A stretch of DNA of 64,000 nt from Gammaproteobacteria bacterium (GTDB lineage Bacteria; Pseudomonadota; Gammaproteobacteria; HTCC5015): the NCBI GenBank assembly GCA_026004975.1, contig BPKE01000002.1:719504-783503 (forward strand). The letters are read 5' to 3'. Position 1 is the stretch's first letter. The number at the start of each line of letters is the position of its first letter. This document shows, one piece after another, positions 26,349 to 35,016 of the stretch. A program made the translations under genes and the position numbers. Under the pieces are notes generated by a model. The model saw only the letters and a program-made list of their open reading frames with translations, did not search any database and had not been told where the DNA came from.

Positions 26349-27878
26349 ATGACCCCCGAGACGACCGCCGTGCCCGCCCCCGCCGGCGCCGAGACGGCGC
26401 CGCAGGCGGGCCTGCGCCGTCCTCCTTACGGCTTCGCCAAGCGCCACGGCCTGATCGTCGCCGGCGAAGAACCCGACGGCCGCGTGCGCGTGCTGCACCG
26501 GCCCGACGCCGCGCCGGCCGCCTTGCTAGAACTGCGCCGCTTCCTCGGCCGGCCGCTCGCCCTGACCCCGTGCGAAGAGGACTTCAACACCCTGCTCGCG
26601 CGGCACTACGACCGTTCCGGCGCGGGTGCCCAGGCGATGGTCGAGGGCATGGAGGACGAACTCGACCTGTACGCCGTCGCCGACGCCCTGCCCGAGCCCG
26701 AGGACCTGCTCGAATCCGAGGACGACGCGCCGATCATCCGCCTGCTCAACGCCCTGCTCGCCCAGGCCATCAAGGAAAACGCCTCGGACATCCACATCGA
26801 ACCGTTCGAGTCGCGCCTGCTGGTGCGCATGCGCGTCGACGGCGTGTTGCGCGAAGTGCTCGAACCGCCGCGCAGCCTGGCGCCCTTGATCATCTCGCGC
26901 ATCAAGGTCATGGCCAAGCTCGACATCGCCGAAAAGCGCCTGCCGCAGGACGGCCGCATCTCCCTGCGCGTCGGCGGGCATCCGGTCGACGTGCGCGTCT
27001 CCACCCTGCCCTCCGGGCACGGCGAGCGCGTCGTACTGCGCCTGCTCGACAAGCAGGCCGGCCGCCTCGACCTGGAACACCTCGGCATGAGCCCGGGCAC
27101 CCTGGCGCGGGTCAAGGAAGTGATCAACAAGCCGCACGGCATCTTCCTGGTCACCGGCCCCACCGGCTCGGGCAAGACCACCACCCTCTACGCCGCGCTC
27201 ATGCAGCTCAACGACATGAGCCGCAACATCCTCACCGTCGAAGACCCCATCGAGTATTATCTCGACGGCATCGGCCAGACCCAGGTCAACAACAAGGTCC
27301 AGATGAGTTTCGCCCGCGGCCTGCGCGCCATCCTGCGCCAGGACCCGGACGTGGTCATGGTCGGCGAGATCCGCGACCTGGAAACCGCCGAGATCGCCGT
27401 GCAGGCCAGCCTCACCGGCCACCTGGTGTTCTCCACCCTGCACACCAACACCGCCGTCGGCGCCGTCACCCGCCTGCGCGACATGGGCGTGGAACCCTTC
27501 CTGCTCTCGTCCACCTTGCTCGGCGTGCTCTCGCAGCGCCTGGTGCGCCTGCTCTGCCCGCAATGCAAGGAACCCTACACGGCGAGCGAGACCGACTGCC
27601 GGATCATGGACGTCGATCCGTCCGAGCCGCCGACGATCTACCGCGCCCGCGGCTGCCCGGCCTGCAACCAGCTCGGCTACGTCAGCCGCACCGGCATCCA
27701 CGAGCTGGTGCTGGTCGACCGGACCATGCAGCAGATGATCCACGACGGCGCCGGCGAACACCAGCTCGAGGCGCACGCCCGCACGGTCACGCCCAGCATC
27801 CGCCAGGACGGCGTCGCGAAAGTGCTCGCCGGCCTGACCTCCCTCGAGGAAGTGCTGCGCGTCACCAAGGAAGACTGA
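26349..27878 (+). CDS. gspE: type II secretion system ATPase GspE
   Basis: A 509-residue hexameric secretion ATPase. It has the N1E-like domain, then the core with Walker A GPTGSGKTTT, DPDVVMVGEIRDLETAEIAV, STLHTNTAVG and the zinc-binding cysteines CPQC and CPAC. DIHIEPFESRLLVRMRVDG is the usual marker. It starts one base after gspD's stop and precedes gspF by 7 bases. It is distinct from the PilB at 12.8-14.5 kb, which keeps the longer MshEN region. Confidence 0.95.
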   Translation: MTPETTAVPAPAGAETAPQAGLRRPPYGFAKRHGLIVAGEEPDGRVRVLHRPDAAPAALLELRRFLGRPLALTPCEEDFNTLLARHYDRSGAGAQAMVEGMEDELDLYAVADALPEPEDLLESEDDAPIIRLLNALLAQAIKENASDIHIEPFESRLLVRMRVDGVLREVLEPPRSLAPLIISRIKVMAKLDIAEKRLPQDGRISLRVGGHPVDVRVSTLPSGHGERVVLRLLDKQAGRLDLEHLGMSPGTLARVKEVINKPHGIFLVTGPTGSGKTTTLYAALMQLNDMSRNILTVEDPIEYYLDGIGQTQVNNKVQMSFARGLRAILRQDPDVVMVGEIRDLETAEIAVQASLTGHLVFSTLHTNTAVGAVTRLRDMGVEPFLLSSTLLGVLSQRLVRLLCPQCKEPYTASETDCRIMDVDPSEPPTIYRARGCPACNQLGYVSRTGIHELVLVDRTMQQMIHDGAGEHQLEAHARTVTPSIRQDGVAKVLAGLTSLEEVLRVTKED

Positions 27879-27885
27879 GCGGCCC

Positions 27886-29100
27886 ATGCCGGCCTACGAA
27901 TACACCGCCCTGGACGAACGCGGCCGCGAACAACGCGGCGTGATCGAGGGCGACAGCCCGCGCGCCGTGCGCCAACTGCTGCGCGAGCGCCAGCTCACCC
28001 CGCTGTCCGTGACCCAGGCCAAGGCCGCCGCCCAGCGCCGCGGCGGCGGCTGGCGGCTGGGCGGCGGCGTGTCGGCCAAGGACCTCGCCCTGCTCACCCG
28101 CCAGCTCGCCACCCTGAGCCGCTCCGGCGCGCCGCTCGAGGAAGCGCTGGCCACCGTCGCCAAGCAGACCGAGAAAACCAGCGTCAAGGCCGTCGTGCTG
28201 GACGTGCGCAGCAAGCTCCTCGAAGGCCACGCGCTGGCCGCCGCCTTGAACGAACACCCGCGCGTCTTCCCGGACCTGTACCGCGCCACCGTCGCCGCCG
28301 GCGAGCAGTCCGGCCACCTCGACGCCGTCCTCGACCGCCTCGCCGACTACACCGAGGCGCGCCAGGAAATGAACCAGAAAATCGGCCTGGCGCTGGTCTA
28401 CCCGGTGCTGCTGAGCGTCGTGGCCGTGCTCATCGTCATCGCCCTGCTCACCTACGTCGTGCCGCAGGTGGTGGAGGTGTTCGCCGACGTCGGCCGCGAC
28501 CTGCCCTGGCTGACCCGCGCCTTGATCACCACCTCCGACCTCATCAAGGCTTACGGCCTGTACGCCCTGGGCGTGCTCGCCGCGGCCGGCTGGGGTTTCT
28601 CGAAACTGCTCGAACGCGAACCCTTCCGCGAGCGCTTCGACGCCGCGCTGCTGCGCCTGCCGCTCGTCGGCGGCTTGATCCAGGGCCTGAACACCGCGCG
28701 CTTCGCCCGCACCCTGAGCATCCTGGCCGCGAGCGGCGTGCCGATCCTCGAAGCGCTGCGCATCGCCGCCCAGGTCGTGCGCAACCGGCCGATGCGCCGC
28801 GCCGTCGAAACCGCCGCCGCGCGGGTGCGCGAAGGCAGCAGCATCAGCCGTGCGCTGGACGCCTCCGGCCTGTTCCCGCCGATGACCATACACATGATCG
28901 CCAACGGCGAGGCCAGCGGCAAACTCGAGGAAATGCTCGAGCGCGCCGCCCAGTATCAGGAGCGCGCCACCGCCGCGGCGATCAGCACCTTCGTCGGCCT
29001 GTTCGAGCCGTTCATGATCCTGTTCATGGGCCTGGTCGTGATGCTGATCGTGATGGCCGTGCTGCTGCCGATCTTCGACCTCAACCAGCTCGTCGGCTGA
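27886..29100 (+). CDS. gspF: type II secretion system platform protein GspF
   Basis: A 404-residue GspF/PilC-type membrane platform with two T2SSF domains and three hydrophobic segments. The opening YEYTALDERGREQRGVIEGD is diagnostic for GspF, followed by LLTRQLATLSRSGAPLEEAL and FARTLSILAASGVPILEALR. It ends the gspCDEF half; the rest of the system resumes at gspG after two unrelated genes. It is convergent with the RimK-like gene, with 14 bases between stops. Confidence 0.95.
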   Translation: MPAYEYTALDERGREQRGVIEGDSPRAVRQLLRERQLTPLSVTQAKAAAQRRGGGWRLGGGVSAKDLALLTRQLATLSRSGAPLEEALATVAKQTEKTSVKAVVLDVRSKLLEGHALAAALNEHPRVFPDLYRATVAAGEQSGHLDAVLDRLADYTEARQEMNQKIGLALVYPVLLSVVAVLIVIALLTYVVPQVVEVFADVGRDLPWLTRALITTSDLIKAYGLYALGVLAAAGWGFSKLLEREPFRERFDAALLRLPLVGGLIQGLNTARFARTLSILAASGVPILEALRIAAQVVRNRPMRRAVETAAARVREGSSISRALDASGLFPPMTIHMIANGEASGKLEEMLERAAQYQERATAAAISTFVGLFEPFMILFMGLVVMLIVMAVLLPIFDLNQLVG

Positions 29101-29114
29101 ACCGCCGCCCGCCC

Positions 29115-30581
29115 TCAGGCGCGCTGTTCGATGCGGCGCAAAAACTCGCCCATCACCGCCTCGTAAAGCCGCTTGCCCAGATAGGCGTCTTCCACCCCGG
29201 CGTCGATGTTCGGGTTGTCGTTCACCTCGATGACCATGACGCGCCCGTCGCGCGCCTTCAGATCGACCCCGTACAGGCCGTCGCCGATCGAATTGGCGGC
29301 CTTGACCGCCGCGCGCCGCACCGCTGCCGGCACCGCTTCCACCGGCAGGCAGTCGAAGCCCCCGCCCTTGACCGTGCCGGCGCCGTGCTGGTAGATCTGC
29401 CAGTGCCCACGCGCCATGTAATAGCGGCAGGCGAACAGCGGCCGGCGGTTGAGCACGCCGATGCGCCAATCGAAGTCGGTGTAGACGTACTCCTGCGCCA
29501 GGACCAACACCGACTGGCGGAACAATCCGGCCAGCGCCCGCTCCAGCGCGGCCTCGTCGTCGACGCGCACCACGCCGCGCGAAAACGAACCGTCCGGCAC
29601 CTTGAGCACCATCGGCAGGCCCAGCGCCTCGATCAGCACCGCGGCCGCGTCCGGCCGGTCGCGGAACACCACCTTGGTGCGGGGCACCGGCACGCCGGCC
29701 GCGGTCAAACGCTCGAACAGATAGATCTTGTTCGTGCAGCGCTGGATCGACAGCGGGTCGTCGATCACCACCAACCCCTCCCGCTCGGCCCGCTGCGCGA
29801 AACGATACGTGTGGTGGTCCAGCGCCGTCGTCTCGCGGATGAACAGCGCATCGTATTCGGCCAGCCGCGGATAGGCATCCGCCCGGATCAACTCCACGTC
29901 CATGCCCAGGCGACGACCGGCGGCGACGAAACGCCGCAAGGCGCCGGCGTTGCTCGGCGGCAATTTCTCGTTCGGATCGTGGAGGATCGCCAGATCGTAA
30001 CGGTAGCGCCGGCGGGCGCGCGGTTTGCGCCAGATCTTGCGGCTGAAGCGGTCCAAGGCCTCCGCGAACGCGTCCTGCTGCGCGCCGCGCAGGCTGTGCA
30101 GGCCGACGGGCCGGACCTGGTCGATGCGCCAGGCGCCGCCGGTGAAGCGGAAACCGACCTTGAGGATGGGGCAGGGGAAGCGCTCGTAGATCTGCTGGGC
30201 CAGCGGCCGCATCGCCTCGACTTCGGTCTGCCCGAAATAGACCATGATCTCGGCCTGTCGCGCCTCGCCGGTCTCGCCGCCGAAGGCCTTGCGCACCGCC
30301 GCGTCCAGCGACTCGAAATCCAGGCTGTAGATGGACTTGCGGCTGAGCGCGTGCAAGGTCCGCACGCTCGGGACGACGCGGTGGCCGCGCGCTTCGGCCA
30401 GCAGCGAGCAGTAGTAACCGGCGCCCAGGTAACGGTAGGACCGGCACAGGTTGATCACTTCCACCGCGCCGTCGAACGCCGCGCCGCGCTCCAGATATTC
30501 CTCGACGGTACAGACGTCCTCGCTGGGGAAATACTCCGCCCAGTCGCGGCGCTGCTCGACCACCAGGACGAGGCGGCTCAT
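29115..30581 (-). CDS. RimK-family ATP-grasp ligase with N-terminal RimK-like domain
   Basis: A 488-residue protein. Residues 1-185 form the family's own N-terminal domain (LVLVVEQRRDWAEYFPSEDV, SYRYLGAGYYCSLLAE). Residues about 195-485 form an ATP-grasp fold, with lysine/ATP loop LKVPDGSFSRGVVRV (326-340), metal-binding IEVNDNPNIDAG (451-462) and IDDPLSIQRCTNKIYLFERL (273-292). ATP-grasp enzymes of this group join amino acids or peptides through acyl-phosphate; RimK adds glutamates to ribosomal protein S6. This longer type is regularly found beside a GNAT/C39-peptidase gene, which lies divergently 114 bases away here. The substrate is unknown. The pair splits the T2SS locus. Confidence 0.85.
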   Translation of the reverse strand: MSRLVLVVEQRRDWAEYFPSEDVCTVEEYLERGAAFDGAVEVINLCRSYRYLGAGYYCSLLAEARGHRVVPSVRTLHALSRKSIYSLDFESLDAAVRKAFGGETGEARQAEIMVYFGQTEVEAMRPLAQQIYERFPCPILKVGFRFTGGAWRIDQVRPVGLHSLRGAQQDAFAEALDRFSRKIWRKPRARRRYRYDLAILHDPNEKLPPSNAGALRRFVAAGRRLGMDVELIRADAYPRLAEYDALFIRETTALDHHTYRFAQRAEREGLVVIDDPLSIQRCTNKIYLFERLTAAGVPVPRTKVVFRDRPDAAAVLIEALGLPMVLKVPDGSFSRGVVRVDDEAALERALAGLFRQSVLVLAQEYVYTDFDWRIGVLNRRPLFACRYYMARGHWQIYQHGAGTVKGGGFDCLPVEAVPAAVRRAAVKAANSIGDGLYGVDLKARDGRVMVIEVNDNPNIDAGVEDAYLGKRLYEAVMGEFLRRIEQRA

Positions 30582-30601
30582 CGAGCGCGTCCCGCCGGCG
30601 G

Positions 30602-30630
30602 TTGCCGGGCGGGCCGGGCGGGCCCATAAT
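30602..30630 (+). promoter_or_regulatory. sigma70 promoter of the GNAT/C39 gene
   Basis: TTGCCG at 30602-30607, 17-base spacer, CATAAT at 30625-30630, in the 114-base gap between the divergent RimK-like and GNAT/C39 genes. A GC-rich palindromic stretch (30631-30659) follows and could hold an operator. Confidence 0.5.
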
Positions 30631-30695
30631 CGGCCGGCCGGGCCCCGGGCCCGGCCGGCTCCGTGTGCTGGATGACGTGTCGAGGATCGCGTGCC

Positions 30696-31841
30696 ATGGC
30701 CACCCTTCCTGCCGCCTCCGTCGTCGATTCCCGGGCGGTGCGGGTGCGCCCGGCGCGCCTGGATGATATTCCGGCGCTGCTCGAACTGGAAGCGGCCTGC
30801 TTCGAAACCGACCGGCTCAGCCGGCGCAGCCTCAAGCACCTGCTGACCCGCGCCCACGCCGTGACCCTCGTCGCCGAAAGCGGCGGCGTCCTGCTCGGCT
30901 ACGTGCTGCTGCTCTTCCACCGCGGAACCGCCCTGGCGCGGCTGTACTCGATGGCCGTGGCGCCGGCGGCGCGCGGCCGGGGGCTGGGCCGGCTGCTGCT
31001 CGAACGGGCCGAGCAGGCGGCGCACGCCCGCGGCTTTCTGCACCTGCGCCTGGAAGTGCGCAGCGACAACCCGACCGCCATCGCCCTCTACGAGCGCGCC
31101 GGTTACCGCTACCTGCACACCAAACCCGACTACTACGAAGACCACCAGAGCGCCCGCTGCTACGAAAAGCGGCTCGCGCCGGCCGGGGCGGCGCGCCTGC
31201 TGCCGGTGCCCTACTATCCCCAGAGCACCGACTTCACCTGCGGCCCGGCGGCGTTGATGATGGCCCTGGCGCACCTGGGCACCGGCGTGCGCCTGGACCT
31301 GTCCACCGAGCTCGCGCTGTGGCGCGAGGCGACGACCATCTACATGAGCGCCGGCCACGGCGGTTGCGGCCCCCACGGCCTGGCGCTGGCCGCCTGGCGC
31401 CGCGGGCTGGCCGTCACCTTGCGGCTCAACCGCTCCGACCGGCTGTTCATCGACAGCGTCCGCGACCCGGCCAAGAAACGCGTCATCGACCAGGTCCAGG
31501 CCGACTTCGAAGCCGAGCTGGCGCAGACGGACGTGGCGCTGCGGGTCGGGGCGTTCACCGCCGAAGACATCGAGCAGGCCCTGGCCGAGGGCGCCGTGCC
31601 CATCGTCCTGGTCAGCACCTACCGCCTGAACCGCAACAAGGCGCCGCACTGGGTCACCGTCACCGGCCTCGACGAGCGCCACGTCTACGTGCACGACCCC
31701 GAGCCGGACGAAGCGCACGACAAGACCCCCCTGGACTGCCAGCACGTACCCATCCCGCGGGCGGTGTTCTCGCAGATGAGCCGCTTCGGCCGCGACCGCC
31801 TGCGCGCCATGCTGATCCTCGCCCGCCGCGGCGGCGGTTGA
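30696..31841 (+). CDS. GNAT acetyltransferase fused to C39-like cysteine peptidase
   Basis: A 381-residue two-domain protein. Residues 14-160 are a GNAT acetyltransferase of RimI type, with acetyl-CoA loop ARGRGLGRLLL (92-102) and YERAGYRY. Residues 165-381 are a papain-fold C39-like peptidase with probable catalytic Cys182 in FTCGPAALM, His318 in APHWVTVTG and Asp334 in VYVHDPEPDE. Such fusions pair with long RimK ligases and have been predicted to make, trim or acetylate peptide tags. There is no signal peptide, so the protein should be cytoplasmic. The ATG at 30696 begins the GNAT homology; a promoter lies upstream. The function is not established. Confidence 0.85.
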   Translation: MATLPAASVVDSRAVRVRPARLDDIPALLELEAACFETDRLSRRSLKHLLTRAHAVTLVAESGGVLLGYVLLLFHRGTALARLYSMAVAPAARGRGLGRLLLERAEQAAHARGFLHLRLEVRSDNPTAIALYERAGYRYLHTKPDYYEDHQSARCYEKRLAPAGAARLLPVPYYPQSTDFTCGPAALMMALAHLGTGVRLDLSTELALWREATTIYMSAGHGGCGPHGLALAAWRRGLAVTLRLNRSDRLFIDSVRDPAKKRVIDQVQADFEAELAQTDVALRVGAFTAEDIEQALAEGAVPIVLVSTYRLNRNKAPHWVTVTGLDERHVYVHDPEPDEAHDKTPLDCQHVPIPRAVFSQMSRFGRDRLRAMLILARRGGG

Positions 31842-32011
31842 AGGTGCACCCCCCCGCCTTTCGCGCTACCATTGCCGGGCGCGCGGGAATCGTTCCGCTC
31901 GCGCGCGGTCTGATGAGAATGACCGCCGGGAGGGGCGGCCGGGCCTCCGGCCGCGACGGCGGGCCATCCACAACACGTCCGTGACACAACCCGAGACACC
32001 GCGTATCCGAC

Positions 32012-32452
32012 ATGAAACGAGTCAGCCATCGCTTCGCCCGGGGTTTCACCCTGATCGAAATCATGGTCGTGGTGATCATCCTCGGCATCCTCGCCGGGCT
32101 GGTGATCCCCAAGATCATGGACCGACCCGACCAGGCCAAGGTGGTGCGCGCCAAGAACGACATCCGCGCCATCGAGGCCGCCTTGAACATGTACCGCCTG
32201 GACAACCACAAGTACCCGAGCACCGAGGAAGGCCTGCAGGCCCTGGTCGAGCCGCCGCGCGGGGACGGCGCCCGCAACTGGAAACAAGGCGGCTACCTGG
32301 ACCGCCTGCCCAAGGACCCCTGGGGCAACGAGTACCGTTACGAGAACCCCGGCCGCCACGGCCCGATCGACATCTACTCCCTGGGCGCCGACGGCCAGGA
32401 AGGCGGCGAAGGGGTGGACGCCGACATCGGCAATTGGATGCTCGACAGCTGA
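32012..32452 (+). CDS. gspG: type II secretion major pseudopilin GspG
   Basis: A 146-residue pseudopilin. The prepilin peptidase site is RG^FTLIEIMVVVIILGILAG near residue 11, with Glu5 of the mature protein present. The C-terminal region (KQGGYLDRLPKDPWGNEYRY, DIYSLGADGQEGGEG) is the calcium-binding loop of GspG. It starts the second half of the T2SS cluster after a 170-base gap that contains GC-rich inverted repeats but no clear promoter. Confidence 0.95.
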   Translation: MKRVSHRFARGFTLIEIMVVVIILGILAGLVIPKIMDRPDQAKVVRAKNDIRAIEAALNMYRLDNHKYPSTEEGLQALVEPPRGDGARNWKQGGYLDRLPKDPWGNEYRYENPGRHGPIDIYSLGADGQEGGEGVDADIGNWMLDS

Positions 32453-33012
32453 TCCGACCGGCCCGCCGCAGCGGCCGCGCCGCGCGCGGCTTCACCCTGC
32501 TCGAACTGCTGGTGGTGGTGGTGATCATCGCCGTCATCGTCGCCGCCGCCGGCCTGTCGCTGCGCGACGGCGGCCGCGACCGCCTGCGCGAAGAAGCGCG
32601 GCGCCTGGCGGTGCTGCTCGAGCTCGCCCAGGAAGAAGCCGTCCTCCAGTCCCGCCAGCTCGGCCTGGGCGTCTGGGAGGACGGCTACGGCTTCTACGTG
32701 TTCTCCGGGATGGTCGACGAAAACGGCCGGCCGATCTGGACGCCGCTCGAAGACCCGCAGCTGCGCCGCCGCGCCTTCCCGGAGGGGCTGCGCGTGGAGC
32801 TGTACCTGGAGGGTCGGCCCGTGGTCCTCGATGCCCTGCCCGTAGAGCGCCCGCAAATCATGCTGCTGTCCAGCGGCGAGAGCACCCCCTTCGAACTCGA
32901 ACTCGGCGACGGCGAATTCCGCGTGCGGCTGCGCGGCGACGGCCTGGGCGGCGTCACGCGCGAAGAGGCGCCCGTCGGCGAGCCCTGGCCTGAGCCGGAG
33001 GCGCCCTCATGA
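32434..33012 (+). CDS. gspH: type II secretion minor pseudopilin GspH
   Basis: A pseudopilin of about 192 residues with cleavage site RG^FTLLELLVVVVIIAVIVA and a GspH body (LAVLLELAQEEAVLQSRQLGLGVWEDGYGFY). No ATG or GTG is available before the cleavage site. A TTG at 32434, overlapping the end of gspG by 19 bases, gives a 20-residue basic leader and is my choice; the CTG at 32449 is another possibility. The stop overlaps gspI's ATG. Confidence 0.82.
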   Translation: MDARQLIRPARRSGRAARGFTLLELLVVVVIIAVIVAAAGLSLRDGGRDRLREEARRLAVLLELAQEEAVLQSRQLGLGVWEDGYGFYVFSGMVDENGRPIWTPLEDPQLRRRAFPEGLRVELYLEGRPVVLDALPVERPQIMLLSSGESTPFELELGDGEFRVRLRGDGLGGVTREEAPVGEPWPEPEAPS

Positions 33013-33407
33013 GCAGGCCGCGCGGCTTCACGCTGATGGAAGTCCTGGTCGCCCTGGCGGTGGTCGCCTTGGCGCTGGGCGCCCTGGTCAAGGCCGGCGG
33101 CGCCACCGCCGCTCACCTCGCCCACCTCCAGGAAAAAACCTGGGCCCAGTGGATCGCCGCCGACCGGCTGACCGAGTTGCGCCTGGAGCGCGCCTGGCCG
33201 GCGGTGGGCAGCCGCCGCGAGCGCGTCGAGCGCCACGGCCTGGAATGGGTGCGGGTCGAAACCGTCCAGAGCACCCCGGTGGAGACCATGCGCCGCATCG
33301 AGATCGCCGTGTTCCCCGCCGACGGCGACGAGGACCACCCGCTGGTCACCCTCGTCGGCTTCCTCCCGGACCCCAAGCTGTTGCGCGTCGATGGCCCGCA
33401 AGTCTGA
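33009..33407 (+). CDS. gspI: type II secretion minor pseudopilin GspI
   Basis: A 132-residue pseudopilin with a very short leader: MSRPRG^FTLMEVLVALAVVA. The body AQWIAADRLTELRLERAW matches GspI, part of the GspI-J-K tip complex. It overlaps gspH by ATGA and gspJ by 17 bases. Confidence 0.92.
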   Translation: MSRPRGFTLMEVLVALAVVALALGALVKAGGATAAHLAHLQEKTWAQWIAADRLTELRLERAWPAVGSRRERVERHGLEWVRVETVQSTPVETMRRIEIAVFPADGDEDHPLVTLVGFLPDPKLLRVDGPQV

Positions 33408-34014
33408 GCGCCCGCACGGTTTCACCCTCATCGAGCTGCTGGTGGCGCTGGCGGTGTTCGCCGCCCTGTCCGTGATGGCCTACGGCGGCCTGAACAGCGT
33501 GCTGCGCGCCCGCGAACACACCGCCGCGGCCGCCGAACGCCTGCACCGCCTGGCGCTGGCGACGACCCGCATCGAACGCGACCTCCTGCAATGGGTGTCC
33601 CAAGCCGGCCGGGACGAATTCGGCGATCCGCGCCCCGCGTTCGGCAGCGGCGACGACCGGCGCGGGCGCGACGCCGGCTGGCTGCTCGAATTCACCCGCG
33701 GCGGCTGGGCCAACCCGGCCGCCGCCCCGCGCAGCACCCTGCAACGGGTGGCCTACCAGTTCGAAGAAGGCACCCTCTACCGCCTGCACTGGCCGCGGCT
33801 CTACGCCGGCCCCGAGGACCGCCCCCACCGCGCGGCGCTGCTGCGCGGCCTCGAGCGCGTCGAGCTCGCCTTCCTGGACCGTTTCGGGCAATGGCACGAG
33901 CGCTGGCCGCCGTTGAACGCCCCGCCCGACATCGGCCTGCCGCGCGCCCTGCGCCTGACCCTGTATTTCGAAGACGAATCCGAGGTCGAACGCCTGTTCG
34001 CCATGCAGCCATGA
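33391..34014 (+). CDS. gspJ: type II secretion minor pseudopilin GspJ
   Basis: A 207-residue pseudopilin with site HG^FTLIELLVALAVFAALSV and the GspJ body (LATTRIERDLLQWVSQAGRDEFGD, GLERVELAFLDRFGQWHERW). It belongs to the pseudopilus tip. The start lies inside the end of gspI and the stop overlaps the gspK ATG. Confidence 0.92.
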   Translation: MARKSERPHGFTLIELLVALAVFAALSVMAYGGLNSVLRAREHTAAAAERLHRLALATTRIERDLLQWVSQAGRDEFGDPRPAFGSGDDRRGRDAGWLLEFTRGGWANPAAAPRSTLQRVAYQFEEGTLYRLHWPRLYAGPEDRPHRAALLRGLERVELAFLDRFGQWHERWPPLNAPPDIGLPRALRLTLYFEDESEVERLFAMQP

Positions 34015-35003
34015 GCCCCATCCGCAGACAACACGGCGTCGCCCTGATCACCGCCCTGCTGGTGGTGGCCCTGGCCAGCACCGCCGCCGCCTACATGGTT
34101 CACCAGGACCAACTGAGCATCCGCCGCGCCGCCAACGTCCTCAACGCCGTCCAGGCCTACCAGTACGCCCTGGGTGCCGAAATCCTCGCCATGAGCCTGC
34201 TCCACGAGGACCGCAAGGACAACGCCGTCGACGGGCTCGACGAGGACTGGGCCCAGCCCCTGCCGCCCTTCGAGGTGGACGGCTTCTTGATCCTGGGGCG
34301 CATCGAAGATCTGCAGGGACGCTTCAACATCAACGACCTGGTCAACGACAACGACACCCAGAACGCCTGGGCCCTGGACCGCTTCCGCGCCCTGCTCGTG
34401 CAATTCGACATCAACCCGAACGCGCTCAACGCCGTGATCGACTGGCTGGACCGCAACATCGAGCCCAGCGGCCCCTACGGCGCCGAAGACGATTACTATC
34501 TCGGCCTGGACACACCGTACCGCGCCGCCAACGGCCCCATGCAGGACATCAGCGAGCTGCGCCTGGTGCGCGGCTTCGACGTGCCGCAGTTCGACGCCCT
34601 CGCCGCGCACCTGGTGGCCCTGCCGCGCCAGACCGCCCTGAACGTCAACACCGCCGGCCCCGAGCTGTGGATCGCGATCGGCGCCCGCCCGGACATCGCC
34701 GAGCAGGTCGCGCGCCGCCGCCCCCCGGCCGCCGAGAGCCGCCGGCGGCGCCGAGGACGGACGCAGGCGGTGCCGGTCGCCGACCCGCGCAGCGAGCCCT
34801 TCCCCACCGTCGAAAAAGCCCTGCAGGAGGCCGGTCTCACCCCCGGCGGCAACACCGCCGCCGGCCTGTCCGTCAACAGCGACTTCTTCCTGCTGCGCGC
34901 CGAAGTGCTCGCCGACCACACCCGCGTGGTCCTCAACAGCGTGTTGGAACGGGACAATCAAGGTATGATGCGCGTGGTTTATCGAACGCTCGGCGACCTC
35001 TGA
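34011..35003 (+). CDS. gspK: type II secretion tip pseudopilin GspK
   Basis: A 330-residue large pseudopilin. The cleavage site is HG^VALITALLVVALASTAA; as usual for GspK, Glu5 is absent. Later markers are LQGRFNINDLV, ALNAVIDWLDRNIEPSG, ALNVNTAGPELW and SDFFLLRAEV. Around residues 235-252 an arginine-rich stretch (AESRRRRRGRTQ) looks unlike GspK and could mark a pair of compensating frame changes, given the frame breaks that begin just downstream. It overlaps gspJ and precedes gspL by 13 bases. Confidence 0.9.
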   Translation: MSPIRRQHGVALITALLVVALASTAAAYMVHQDQLSIRRAANVLNAVQAYQYALGAEILAMSLLHEDRKDNAVDGLDEDWAQPLPPFEVDGFLILGRIEDLQGRFNINDLVNDNDTQNAWALDRFRALLVQFDINPNALNAVIDWLDRNIEPSGPYGAEDDYYLGLDTPYRAANGPMQDISELRLVRGFDVPQFDALAAHLVALPRQTALNVNTAGPELWIAIGARPDIAEQVARRRPPAAESRRRRRGRTQAVPVADPRSEPFPTVEKALQEAGLTPGGNTAAGLSVNSDFFLLRAEVLADHTRVVLNSVLERDNQGMMRVVYRTLGDL

Positions 35004-35016
35004 TCCCCGCGGCACG

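Noticed and set aside
29115..31841. T2SS interruption as a mobile element
   Set aside because: No transposase, integrase, terminal repeats or target duplication, and base composition and codon use match the neighbours.
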